Assembly (NCBI RefSeq): GCF_000184685.1
Contig: NC_014830.1
Span: 930,001 to 994,000, forward strand
From: Intrasporangium calvum DSM 43043
GTDB lineage: Bacteria; Actinomycetota; Actinomycetes; Actinomycetales; Dermatophilaceae
DNA: 64,000 nt
Direction: 5' to 3'
A program made the translations under genes and the position numbers. Shown piece after piece: positions 16,216 through 24,560 of this stretch (the stretch's first letter is position 1; every line of letters begins with the position of its first letter). The notes below the pieces were generated by a model. It did no database searches. It worked only from the letters and a program-made list of their open reading frames with translations, and was not told the DNA's origin.

Positions 16216-17187
16216 CTACGAGTTGGCGGGGTCCACGAACTGGTCGTTGGCGTCGCGCCAACGCTTGACCATCGATGTGCCGCCGTGCCCATCGCCCTCG
16301 TCGATGATGAGCTTCGAGCCTGGCCAGCGACGGTGTAGCTCCCACGCGGTGAGGACCGGGGAGGAGATGTCCCTCCGACCGTGGAGGAGCACGCCGGGGA
16401 TGCCCCGCAGACGGTCTATCTGCTCGAGGATCGGCGGATCGAGGAACCCATCGTGCGACCAGTAGTGCGCTGTGAGCCTGGCGAAGGCGTGGCGGAAGCG
16501 TTGGTCCTCCCAGCGTGGATCACGTTGGAAGCCTCCGGCGCCGATCGAGATGTGGGTGTCCTCCCACAACGCCCACTCCTGCGACGCGGCGTCGCGTGCC
16601 GCGGGGTCCGCCGCCTCCATCAGGCGGGCGTAGGCCTCGACCAGGCGTCCGTGGCCGCGCGAGTAGCCGACCCCGGCGTGTTCGGCGTGGGACGCCAGAC
16701 GGTCCCAGGCCTCGGGGAAGACCATGCCGACACCTTCGGTGATCCAGTCCACCTCTCGTCGGCTCGATGTGGTGACGGCGAAGAGAAGGATGCCGAGCAC
16801 GCGGTCGGGGTGCGCCTGCGCGTAGGCCAGCGCCAGTGTGGAGCCCCAGGACACGCCATTGACGATCCAGGCGGCGATGCCCAGGTGCTCCCGAAGGCGT
16901 TCTACGTCCCGAACCAGCTGTGCGGTCGTGTTGTCGGTCAGGGAGACCGACCGGTCGGAGGCGTGGGGAGTAGAGCGGCCGCAGCCGCGCTGGTCGAAGC
17001 TCACGACTCGAGTTCGGGTGAGGTCGAATCTGTTGCGGTACCTGCTGGTGCCAAGGCCAGCCCCGGGGCCGCCGTGAAGGTACACAGCCGGGACACCCTC
17101 GGGGGAGCCCCACTCCTCCCAGTAGATCTCGTTGCCGTCACCGACGTCGAGCATCCCCCGTGCCCGAGGCGTCTCGTCAGTGTTCAC
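16216..17187 (-). CDS. pip: Proline iminopeptidase-type alpha/beta hydrolase
   Basis: This serine peptidase of family S33 releases N-terminal proline. Visible signatures are the N-terminal MLDVGDGNEIYWEEWGSPEG, the oxyanion HGGPGAG, FDQRGCGRSTPHA, the nucleophile GVSWGSTLALAY and the final Asp/His region (HGRRDISSP; GDGHGG). The start is set at GTG 17187 because the family has only a short leader before MLDVGDG. A longer frame to 17334 gives no homology. The length (323 aa) is normal. It is probably monocistronic. Confidence 0.85.
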   Translation of the reverse strand: MNTDETPRARGMLDVGDGNEIYWEEWGSPEGVPAVYLHGGPGAGLGTSRYRNRFDLTRTRVVSFDQRGCGRSTPHASDRSVSLTDNTTAQLVRDVERLREHLGIAAWIVNGVSWGSTLALAYAQAHPDRVLGILLFAVTTSSRREVDWITEGVGMVFPEAWDRLASHAEHAGVGYSRGHGRLVEAYARLMEAADPAARDAASQEWALWEDTHISIGAGGFQRDPRWEDQRFRHAFARLTAHYWSHDGFLDPPILEQIDRLRGIPGVLLHGRRDISSPVLTAWELHRRWPGSKLIIDEGDGHGGTSMVKRWRDANDQFVDPANS

Positions 17188-17371
17188 CTGCCCAGCAAAC
17201 CAGTTCCAGGGTTCCGTTCTCCAATGATCCCGCGGCGCGGGCAGCTGGACGATTACCCCTTCCGCTGGAGGGAGCGTGCGGTCTTGCCTCTCTACCGGAG
17301 CCGCAGATAGCGTGCGCTGCGGCCATCCGGACATGCCGCCGTGAGCATGGAGGCTGTGGAAGGCTCAGCGC

Positions 17372-18025
17372 ATGTCTGACGCGGACAAGTCACTGGAATG
17401 GATCTCAGTGCAGCTCGACAAGTCTGCGGAGGACTTCACGTTCCCCGATCTCGGCCACGGCTACTACTTCGCGATCGATGCCCGACTCCATGCCCACTCT
17501 GACCCCGACCGCTGGGCCCTGGTCGTGGAGGTTGTCGGCTACAACCCGAGGGGCGGGGATGTTCTAGACGTTCTTCACACCTACGGAAACTGCCTGACCA
17601 GCGGAGACCCCGGAATCGACAACGAGGACTTCCTTGGGCGCATTGACAACTTCGAGGAAGTCGAGGACGAAGATGAGCCCGAAACGGCCACCGGAGCGGA
17701 CGTCGTCGTACGAGGAAGTCGCATCCGCCTGTCCGCCCAACCCGGCGAAGAGCTGTCGGCGATGTTCCGCCGACTCGTTCCGAGCCACCGCCATCTCCTG
17801 CTGGCGGACGATGTCGAGCTGCGCCGCCGCATCCCGACGGACATTCCGGAGATCCTGAGGCTGGAGGAATGGCACCAGCCCGACCTCTTTGAGACCAAGC
17901 CGAGTCAGAGCGAGGTCTATCGCCAGGTGGCCGAGGTCCTCGCAACCGCCGACCCGGCACGATATCGCCCGACCGAGGCACCAAACACGTACTGGTCCAA
18001 CTGGCCCGACTCAGGATCTCTCTGA
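17372..18025 (+). CDS. Conserved hypothetical protein (actinobacterial family)
   Basis: This 217-residue acidic protein has no signal or membrane segment. Blocks such as LHTYGNCLTSGDPG, NEDFLGRIDNFEEVEDEDEPE and RLEEWHQPDLF look like a conserved uncharacterised family seen in actinomycetes, but its function is unknown to me. GGAAGG lies before the ATG. It is the last intact gene before the IS1634-type element. Confidence 0.6.
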   Translation: MSDADKSLEWISVQLDKSAEDFTFPDLGHGYYFAIDARLHAHSDPDRWALVVEVVGYNPRGGDVLDVLHTYGNCLTSGDPGIDNEDFLGRIDNFEEVEDEDEPETATGADVVVRGSRIRLSAQPGEELSAMFRRLVPSHRHLLLADDVELRRRIPTDIPEILRLEEWHQPDLFETKPSQSEVYRQVAEVLATADPARYRPTEAPNTYWSNWPDSGSL

Positions 18026-18186
18026 CGCCGCTCGATCGGCCGCGACGACGCGCGCATCTGCCGCTCCGCGGGCGGACGCCCGGTCATCAGGGTGAGGCGT
18101 TTACCGGGCCTGCCGCGAATCGTGTGCTCCGTGGTCGGGCTCGCGCCCGTCAGAGTACGCGGGGCCAGTGGTCGGCTGGCCTTTGG

Positions 18187-18224
18187 GGTGGACACCCGCT
18201 CTGGGGTGGAGCGGTAGTCACGGC
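18187..18224. repeat. 38-bp repeat, right copy (first at 7627-7664)
   Basis: One mismatch from the left copy. It lies 33 bases before the 62-bp target duplication of the IS1634-type element. Confidence 0.7.
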
Positions 18225-18257
18225 TGCTCTGCGAGCACGCGAACCGGCGGAATTTCG

Positions 18258-18319
18258 GCGGAGCGAACGACTGATTTCGTCTCAGAAACGACACTTGTGC
18301 GTGAGACTCTCAGTCCTGA
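18258..18319. repeat. 62-bp target duplication of the IS1634-type element, left copy
   Basis: Sixty-one of 62 bases match 27354-27415. It abuts the left terminal sequence CCTGAGTTTGTTCA directly. Members of the IS1634 family are known for long, variable target duplications. Confidence 0.8.
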
Positions 18320-18338
18320 CCTGAGTTTGTTCAAATGC

Positions 18339-18578
18339 TTAGTGCGTGAGTTTCGGGCCGTGGAGCGCCTCGAGGACGACCTGCTGATCGGCGGGGATAG
18401 CCGGGGGGAAGGTTTGCGTCGTGCCGTTGATCGCGATGGTCGCTGAGCGAAGGGCGCGCAGCTGCCGGGTGAGGCTGCGGATGCTCAGCCCGGTGCGGGC
18501 TTGGGCCTCCCGGGACAGGGCCAGCGCGGTGAACACGATGGTCAAGTGAGCCTCGATCGCGTCGCGCTTCCGGGCGAA
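18339..18578 (-). pseudogene. IS1634-family transposase, C-terminal piece
   Basis: This is the last 79 codons of the transposase: FARKRDAIEAHLTIVFTALALSR and on to the stop. It continues directly from RARPM of the piece at 22266-22973 once the RIT element is removed. Alone it has no start. Confidence 0.8.
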
Positions 18579-18582
18579 CAGC

Positions 18583-18667
18583 GGTTATGCCGACCTCCCG
18601 GTTATGCCGACCCCGGGTGTGAACGTGCAGGTCAGCGGCTCGGGAGGAGCCAGAAGGTCGGCATAGT
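18583..18667. repeat. RIT left terminal inverted repeat
   Basis: GGTTATGCCGACC occurs at 18583-18595 and 18600-18612, and an inverted partner GGTCGGCATA near 18657-18666 completes a compound recombinase-binding end. It pairs with 22157-22242. Confidence 0.75.
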
Positions 18668-19656
18668 CAGAGGCTGGTGAGGAAGGCGAGGACGTCAGCC
18701 GTTGGGGTGTAGGTGCCCGGGGTGACTTGAGGATCTCGGGTGCGGTCGATCGCGGCCTGTTTGATGGTCATGTCGGCGTGGAGATAGACGTCGGTGCTGG
18801 AAGTGTTCTCGTGGCCGAGCCAAAGGGCGATGACGGCGACGTCGACACCGGCTTGGAGCAGCCGCATCGCCGCGGTGTGCCGCAGGGTGTGCATCGTGAC
18901 GTGCTTGCCCCCTAGCGACGGACAGTGTTCTGTGGCTGTGGACACGTGTTTGGCCAGTCGCCGCTCGAGCGCGTCGCGGGACAGGTGCTGTCCGCGCGGC
19001 CCGGGGAATGCCGCGGCGCCGGGCCGGGCGGCCCGCTCGGCCAGATACGGGGTCAGAACGGTCAGGGTGATGCTGGTCAGCGGGGTGGCGCGGTACTTGC
19101 GTCCCTTGCCGGTGCAGGTCACGTGCGCGCCGGTGCCGGTGTGGATGTCGTTGGTCGTCAGGGCGGTGAGCTCGCTGACTCGCAGCCCAGTCTGTATCGC
19201 CAGGGTCAGCAGGGCCCGGTCGCGCCGCCCGGTCCATGTGTTCGGATCCGGCGCGTCCAGCAGCGCCTGCGTCTCTTCGACGGAGAGGAACTGCACCGTC
19301 CGCGGGGTGCCGCGCCTGGTCGGGACGGCCAGCACTCGGGCGATCGTGCCCGCATGCTCGGGATGGTCGGGCAGGGTCACGGCCAGCACCGCGCGGATCG
19401 CGGTGAGGCGCGCGTTGCGGGTGCTGGCGCTGTTTCCGCGGTCGGCTTCGAGATGGTCCAGGAACGTGGTGATGGCCTCGGCGTCGATCATGCCCAGGTC
19501 GATCTTGTCCGCGTGGACGCCGGTGCTGGCCGTGAGGTACTTGATGAGCAGTCGCCAGGTGTCGCGGTAGGCCGCGATCGTATTCGGGGACAGGCCCTTT
19601 CGGGCGTAGGCGTGGCCGGTGAAGTAGGACTGCAGAGAGGGCGCCAGGAGAGTCAT
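18667..19656 (-). CDS. RIT tyrosine recombinase, third gene
   Basis: This 329-residue integrase has a core-binding domain (residues 1-115) and a catalytic domain with Arg in TGLRVSELTAL, HTLRHTAAM, WLGHENTSSTDVY and the nucleophile Tyr in VYLHAD. The start ATG at 19656 overlaps the stop of the second gene (ATGA), which rules out the longer upstream frame. The final residues run into the inner edge of the left terminal repeat. The catalytic set is intact. Confidence 0.88.
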   Translation of the reverse strand: MTLLAPSLQSYFTGHAYARKGLSPNTIAAYRDTWRLLIKYLTASTGVHADKIDLGMIDAEAITTFLDHLEADRGNSASTRNARLTAIRAVLAVTLPDHPEHAGTIARVLAVPTRRGTPRTVQFLSVEETQALLDAPDPNTWTGRRDRALLTLAIQTGLRVSELTALTTNDIHTGTGAHVTCTGKGRKYRATPLTSITLTVLTPYLAERAARPGAAAFPGPRGQHLSRDALERRLAKHVSTATEHCPSLGGKHVTMHTLRHTAAMRLLQAGVDVAVIALWLGHENTSSTDVYLHADMTIKQAAIDRTRDPQVTPGTYTPTADVLAFLTSL

Positions 19657-20579
19657 GACCGCGCCTCCTGCCGTTGCTCGAGCCGGGTCGCTGCCAGAGC
19701 CATCAGTTCCGGGGATGCGGACAGGTACCAGTACGTGTGCGCGGTGCTGGTGTGCCCCAGCCACGTCGCCAGTAATGTCAGCGTGCGCTGCGGGTCGCCG
19801 CCGCGGGAGTAGGCGGCTGCCATGTGAGCTGTTGCGAAGGTATGCCGCAGGTCGTGCAGGCGGGGATGGGCGGCTCCGCGTGGTCGCAGCCCGGCGGCGG
19901 TAGCGAGTCGGGCGAAGTGGGCTTCGATGGTGCTGAGCTGGTAGCCGGTGCCACGGGTACTGACGAGCAGCGGCCCGCCGGTGGCGGGGTGGGCGGCGGC
20001 CCGCGCGGGCAGGTCGCGGTACGCGAAGAGCGCCTCCACGGTGGAGGGGTGCACCGGGACCAGCCGGTCCTTGCGTTTGCTCGCCCGGATCAGCAGCACC
20101 CCGGCCACGGTGTCGATGTCACCGGTGGTCAGTCGCAGCGCCTCGCCGATCCGCAGCCCGGTCGCGGCCAGCAGCCCGATCACGGTGCGCATCGTCGCGG
20201 CAAGCAGCAGCCGTGTGAACACCTGTCCGCAGGCGTCCACGAGCGCGTCGAGGTCGGATTGGGAGTAGATGAACGGCGCCGCGCGTCGTGGCCCGGCGGG
20301 CAGGATCCCCGCGGGTGGGACCTGCACGTCCACACCGGTCGCGTGCAGGTACTTCGCGAAGGTGCGCACCGATCCCAGCCGCATGCCCCACCAGCGCGGG
20401 TCCGCGCCGGCGGGCAGCCGCGCCCATTCGACGGCGTCGGCGGTAGTGAACGTCTCCTTGCCCGCCGCGGCGAGCCAGTCGCAGAACTGCCCGGCCAGAT
20501 GCTCGAGCTTGGCCAAGTCGTAGCCCAAGGCGCGGCGCATCGTCAGATACTCGTCCAGGTGCTCGTGCAGGGTGCTCAT
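19653..20579 (-). CDS. RIT tyrosine recombinase, second gene
   Basis: This 308-residue integrase has TGLRIGEALRL, HDLRHTFATAHM and WLGHTSTAHTYWYL as the R-HxxR-H-Y set. The ATG at 20579 overlaps the stop of the first gene by four bases. A much longer frame running upstream inside the first gene is a high-GC shadow. In RIT elements the three recombinases are thought to act together on the compound ends. Confidence 0.88.
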   Translation of the reverse strand: MSTLHEHLDEYLTMRRALGYDLAKLEHLAGQFCDWLAAAGKETFTTADAVEWARLPAGADPRWWGMRLGSVRTFAKYLHATGVDVQVPPAGILPAGPRRAAPFIYSQSDLDALVDACGQVFTRLLLAATMRTVIGLLAATGLRIGEALRLTTGDIDTVAGVLLIRASKRKDRLVPVHPSTVEALFAYRDLPARAAAHPATGGPLLVSTRGTGYQLSTIEAHFARLATAAGLRPRGAAHPRLHDLRHTFATAHMAAAYSRGGDPQRTLTLLATWLGHTSTAHTYWYLSASPELMALAATRLEQRQEARS

Positions 20580-22111
20580 GGCCCGGGCACCTTCCCCCAG
20601 GACGTGACCAGGTCGCGCAAGGCGGCCAAGTCGGTCCGGGCGTAGACCATCGTGGTGTCCGTGCGTGCGTGGCCGAGCAGCGCGCGGGCCTCGATCAGCG
20701 AGCCGCCGGCGGCGAGCACCGCGGTCGCGGCGGTGTGCCGCAGGGCATGCGCGTGCACCGTGCCCAGGCCCGCTTCGGTGGCCAGGTGTGCGATGACACC
20801 GGAGATGCCTTTGCTGCTGAGCCCGACCAGCGGCGGGCGGAGCCGGGTGAACACGGCCCGGTCCACGGCCCCTGGTGGGCGTCCGTCCCTCAGGTAGTCG
20901 ACCAGTGCCTGCCCGACGTCGGTCGGGATCGGCAGGGTCAGGACCCGCCCGCCCTTGCCGTGGACCACCAGCGTGCCGGCGTGCCAGTTCAGCTCGTCCA
21001 ACGCCAAGGCGGCGACCTCCCCGGCGCGCAGCGCGAGCCGGCTGATCAGGACCACGATCGCCCGGTCCCGCCGGCCCGCCGGCGTGCTCGTGTCCGCGGC
21101 CGCGATCAGCGCCTGCACCTGCGCCGCGCTCAGCGCTCGTGGCAGGCCCGGTACCGCTGGGGCCGGCCGCAGCACGCCGGCGGAGATCGCCCGGTCCAGC
21201 CTGCCGGTCAGGAACGCCCAGTCCAGCAGCCCCCGCATCGACGAGACCAGATGACGGCGCGAGGACAGCGAGTACCCCTCGCCGTGCCGGGTGACGTACC
21301 GGTTCACCGTGGCCGCGTCGACCCCGTCCCACAGCCGCTGCCCGTCCGGGTCGACGGGTAGTTCGGCAAGGAAGCCTGCGGCAAATCGGCGGGCCTCGGT
21401 CGCCCACCCTTGGCTGACGCCGCGCCGGGTACGAAGGTGCTCGGTCCACTCCTGCAGCAGCTGCTCCGACGGCGAGCGGGATGGCGGTGGTGGCAGTGGC
21501 GCGGTGATCAGGCCGGTGGCCAGGAGGAACTTGCGAACCGTCACGATCCGTCGCACCGAGGAAGGATGACGGCGCCGACCCCTCGCCTGCGAGGCCACGA
21601 ACCGGGTCAGCAGCGCGTCGTCGAGATCCCGAGCGCCCAAGCCCTGCCGGGCCATCCAGTTGCTCAACCGTGCCGCCGTGCACGCCACCGACGTCGCGGT
21701 GCCGGGCGCGTACCCCTGATCCCGCAACCACGCCACCAGGTCCAGGACGAGCTCATCCAGCGGACCTCCGCTCAACCGCGGGCGACCGTGCCGAGCACGG
21801 CTTACCGGTGGCCGCAGCACCAGCACGCCCCGGGCGGCCAGGAACCGCTTGACCAACGGCAGATACTGAGCAGCTGCCGGGACCGTGCTGCCCGATCGCT
21901 GCCGCTCGAGCTCGATGTACGCGTCGATGACGTCCTCGTCGACATCCTCAGCGCCCAGCCCCCGGCCGGTCATCCAGGCCGAGAGCCGGCCGAACGCCAG
22001 CACCGCACGGCGCGCCCGATCCTTCGAGATCCGCGAGTCGCCCAGCCAAGCCTCCAATGGCTCAGCCCAAGCCTCCAACGGGTCCGCACGATTGACATCC
22101 ACATCGGCCAT
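20576..22111 (-). CDS. RIT tyrosine recombinase, first gene
   Basis: This 511-residue protein is the largest of the trio, with an extra N-terminal SAM-like region (residues 15-200) before the usual core-binding and catalytic domains. Catalytic motifs are LALRAGEVAALAL, HALRHTAATAVL and LLGHARTDTTMVYARTD. GAGGAGG stands eight bases before the ATG at 22111, so the longer frame to 22237 is rejected. It is transcribed inward from the right terminal repeat. Confidence 0.88.
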   Translation of the reverse strand: MADVDVNRADPLEAWAEPLEAWLGDSRISKDRARRAVLAFGRLSAWMTGRGLGAEDVDEDVIDAYIELERQRSGSTVPAAAQYLPLVKRFLAARGVLVLRPPVSRARHGRPRLSGGPLDELVLDLVAWLRDQGYAPGTATSVACTAARLSNWMARQGLGARDLDDALLTRFVASQARGRRRHPSSVRRIVTVRKFLLATGLITAPLPPPPSRSPSEQLLQEWTEHLRTRRGVSQGWATEARRFAAGFLAELPVDPDGQRLWDGVDAATVNRYVTRHGEGYSLSSRRHLVSSMRGLLDWAFLTGRLDRAISAGVLRPAPAVPGLPRALSAAQVQALIAAADTSTPAGRRDRAIVVLISRLALRAGEVAALALDELNWHAGTLVVHGKGGRVLTLPIPTDVGQALVDYLRDGRPPGAVDRAVFTRLRPPLVGLSSKGISGVIAHLATEAGLGTVHAHALRHTAATAVLAAGGSLIEARALLGHARTDTTMVYARTDLAALRDLVTSWGKVPGP

Positions 22112-22156
22112 GGCCGCCTCCTCGGGGTAGAGATCCCGAGCATCACGCCGCCGATC

Positions 22157-22242
22157 ACTATGCCGACCTTCTGGCTCCTCCCGAGCCGCTGACCTGCACC
22201 CCCACCCCAGTGGTCGGCATAACCCGGAGGTCGGCATAACCG
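22157..22242. repeat. RIT right terminal inverted repeat
   Basis: Complement of the left end, with an insertion in the middle. The outer boxes GGTCGGCATAACC are at 22212-22224 and 22230-22242. Between it and the IS remnant lies a further palindrome ATGCCGACGTCGGCAT (22248-22263), absent from the left end. Confidence 0.75.
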
Positions 22243-22265
22243 ATCTAATGCCGACGTCGGCATGA

Positions 22266-22973
22266 CATCGGCCGAGCCCTCAGGTCGGTCTTGCTCATGC
22301 GGAAGGACTGCTCGACGTGCCACAGGTCGTGATAGGACCCGATCACCTCCCCGGCGGGCATGACCTCGGCGCTGATGTTCGACACGTACCCCTTCAAGCC
22401 CGCGAGGCGGCGGGCTCGGGCCAGGGCGGCCTCGTCCAGGCTGCGGGTGCCGTTGCTGGTCTTGACGAACCGTGGCGTGCGGGCGGCCTTCTCCCCGGCG
22501 ACCACTGCCTTGGCTCGGTTCTCCTGCAAGGTCAGGGTCCGCCCGTCGCGGACCGCGCGCTTGGCCGAGTACGCCCAGATCGCCCGCCACGACCCGGGAT
22601 GGCTGGCGGGGTCCCAGACCGGTTCGGCGCGCACCATCGGGTTGTTCTCACTCCTGCGCCCAGTCCTCGGGGTGAGGGTGTCGATGATCTGCCCGTCGGT
22701 GAACGCGTCGCCGTGCCAGCGGAAGTGCGAGGCCAGATCGAGCGGGGCCTTGACCGCGCGGGACCCGACGATGAAGCGCAGGCCGGCCTCGTCCAGCTCC
22801 CGCAGGTTCGAGGCGGACAGCATCCCGGCGTCGGCGACCACGACCATGTCGACCAGGCCGTGGCGGGCCTGGAAGGCCTTGATGACTGGGATGATCGTCG
22901 CGGTCTCTGCCTTGTTTCCCTCGAAACAGCCTACCTCTAAAGGGAATCCGCGACGGTCGACCAGCAGCCCCAC
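22266..22973 (-). pseudogene. IS1634-family transposase, central piece
   Basis: These are codons 231-466 of the reconstructed transposase: VGLLVDRRGFPLEVGCFEGN, VVADAGMLSASN, WAYSAKRA and WHVEQSFRMSKTDLRARPM, the DDE core of the IS1634/IS4 superfamily. It is cut by the ISL3-type element on its 5' side and by the RIT element on its 3' side, in frame with both neighbours. Confidence 0.85.
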
Positions 22974-22981
22974 CACAATCT

Positions 22982-24380
22982 GGCTCTACTGACTGATCCG
23001 TGGGTCAGTTCCGGCCGGGCAGGACGGGGCGGTGACCGCCGAGGCTGAGCATGGCCAGGGCGATCAGGGACTCTGGCGAGCGGAACCCGAATGCGATGCG
23101 CGTGATCAGGCGGACTTTCGTGTTGACCGACTCGATACGACCGTTCGAGAGGCCGTGCTCGATCGCGGCGAGGATGGAGTCGCGGTGTTTGACGATGCGT
23201 CGCTGCAGGGTCACGAACGCCTCGATGCGGCACCGTCGGGCCCACGCGACCCACCGGTCGAGCGCTTCGGCAGCCTGCTGGTGGGGCAGCTGGAAGACGA
23301 GCCGCAGGCCCTCCTTCAGCAGGTATCCGCGGTAGAGCCGCGGGTCGGTCCTGGCCACCCACGCGAGCTTGGCCTGCTGCTTCTCGGTCAGATTGCCCGG
23401 GTTCTTCCACAACGCGTACCGGGCCCCCTTGAGGTCCTTCGCGTGGCCGCTGGCCCGGCCCGCCCGGCGCCGGGTGACCGCGCCACGCGCCTGGTTCCAC
23501 GCGTCCCGGCGCACCTCGTCGAGCGCGTCGGTGGCCCAGGAGACGACATGGAACGGGTCAGCGCAGCGGACCGCCTGCGGGCACCGCTGGGTGACGACCT
23601 TGGCGATCCAGTCCGCGCCGTCCGCGGACACGTGCGTGACTGCGGCGCAACGCTGCTCACCGAGGGCGTCGAAGAACGCGTGCAGGGTGGCCTTGTCCCG
23701 CCCGGGCGCGGCCCACACCAGTCGGCCGCTGTCGTGGTCGACCACGATGGTCAGGTACCGGTGACCGCGCTTGTAGCTGATCTCGTCGATCCCGATCCGT
23801 TTCAGACCGGCGAACCGGTCGAACTGCCTCTCGGTGTCGGCCCACACCCTCGTGATGATCGACCCGACCGTGCGCCAGGCGATCCGCATCAGCTGCGTCA
23901 CGGTCGTCTTCGAGGCCTGCGTGGCCAGCCACGCGACCTGCTCGTCGAACGCGTACGTGTGCCCCGCCCCGTGCCGCGCCCACGGCACCGCCGCGACAAC
24001 CACCCCGTGCTGACGGCACGAGACGCGAGGCGCGTCCGCCTCCAGCACCACCTGGACGGTGCCCAGATCCAACGCCCGCCACCGCCGCCTGCCCTCACCG
24101 CCGTCGTAGCCCGGACACGACCGTCCACACACCCCGCACCGGCTCCGAGCCCGACTCCGAGGACGCACCTGCGCGACCAGCAGCTGCTCGTCCTCGTCGA
24201 ACTCGACCTGTTCGATGACCGTCTTGTCGACGCCCAACAGGGCACGCCATAGGCTGGCATCACGCACGCCGTTCTCCGCTCCAATGGTTCTGGACCTTTA
24301 GACAGCCCAAAACCTATGCGGGAACGGCGTGCCCCCGTTCAGCCAGCCCGAGAACCACCCACGGAAGGGTCAGAGGAGCC
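22982..24380 (-). mobile_element. ISL3-family insertion sequence with 8-bp target duplication
   Basis: Ends GGCTCTACTGACTGATCCGT (left) and GGCTCCTCTGACCCTTCCGT (right, complement) form imperfect inverted repeats. CACAATCT is duplicated at 22974-22981 and 24381-24388. The 1399-bp element interrupts the IS1634-type transposase after the codons QIV. It contains one intact transposase. Confidence 0.92.
23005..24267 (-). CDS. ISL3-family transposase
   Basis: This 420-residue DDE transposase has an N-terminal zinc ribbon (CGVCGRSC and CRQH), a helix-turn-helix, and a catalytic core with Asp in GIDEISYKRGHRYLTIVVDH, Asp in THVSADGADWIAKV and Glu in NGRIESVNTKVRLITR. The GTG start follows GGAGCGGAG. 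Length and motifs are normal and the ends are clean, so it may be mobile. Confidence 0.93.
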   Translation of the reverse strand: MRDASLWRALLGVDKTVIEQVEFDEDEQLLVAQVRPRSRARSRCGVCGRSCPGYDGGEGRRRWRALDLGTVQVVLEADAPRVSCRQHGVVVAAVPWARHGAGHTYAFDEQVAWLATQASKTTVTQLMRIAWRTVGSIITRVWADTERQFDRFAGLKRIGIDEISYKRGHRYLTIVVDHDSGRLVWAAPGRDKATLHAFFDALGEQRCAAVTHVSADGADWIAKVVTQRCPQAVRCADPFHVVSWATDALDEVRRDAWNQARGAVTRRRAGRASGHAKDLKGARYALWKNPGNLTEKQQAKLAWVARTDPRLYRGYLLKEGLRLVFQLPHQQAAEALDRWVAWARRCRIEAFVTLQRRIVKHRDSILAAIEHGLSNGRIESVNTKVRLITRIAFGFRSPESLIALAMLSLGGHRPVLPGRN

Positions 24381-24464
24381 CACAATCTGAGGGTCGACCC
24401 GTCGCTCCTTGGAATAGCCGACCTTGCGCAGGTCGTCCTCCTTCTCGGCCTCGAAGTACAACGT
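24381..24464 (-). pseudogene. IS1634-family transposase, 28-codon piece between intron and ISL3
   Basis: Codons 203-230 read TLYFEAEKEDDLRKVGYSK through to PQIV. The piece is exactly delimited by the intron 3' end (24465) and the ISL3 target repeat (24381-24388) and is in frame with the pieces on both sides. Confidence 0.85.
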
Positions 24465-24526
24465 GTTGGGTCGGCCCGGGGCGCGGTGGCGCATTGCTGT
24501 CGCTCCGTTTCCCCGGACCGCCCGCC

Positions 24527-24560
24527 GAACCCGCCGTGCGCCTCTCAACGCAACGGGCTC
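24527..24560 (-). ncRNA. Group II intron domain V
   Basis: Read on the minus strand, GAGCCCGTTGCGTTGAGAGG and the following 14 bases fold into the 34-nt domain V hairpin with a distal bulge. The stop codon of the maturase lies inside it. Domain VI and the branch point should lie in the 62 bases between it and the 3' end. Confidence 0.75.

Larger units (their letters stand above)
18581..22264 (-). mobile_element. RIT (recombinases-in-trio) element
   Basis: Three tyrosine recombinase genes in one direction with ATGA overlaps are flanked by long inverted ends: 18583-18667 and 22157-22242. Each end has two GGTTATGCCGACC boxes, a central GTGCAGGTCAGCGGCTCGG and an inner GAGCCAGAAGGTCGGCATAG. This is the published architecture of RIT elements. 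It sits between codons 466 and 467 of the IS1634-type transposase, with TGT on both sides. Confidence 0.85.

Noticed and set aside
19653-21731. A 692-codon recombinase frame
   Set aside because: The first 384 codons are a shadow of the first RIT gene. The real second gene starts at 20579 with an ATGA overlap.
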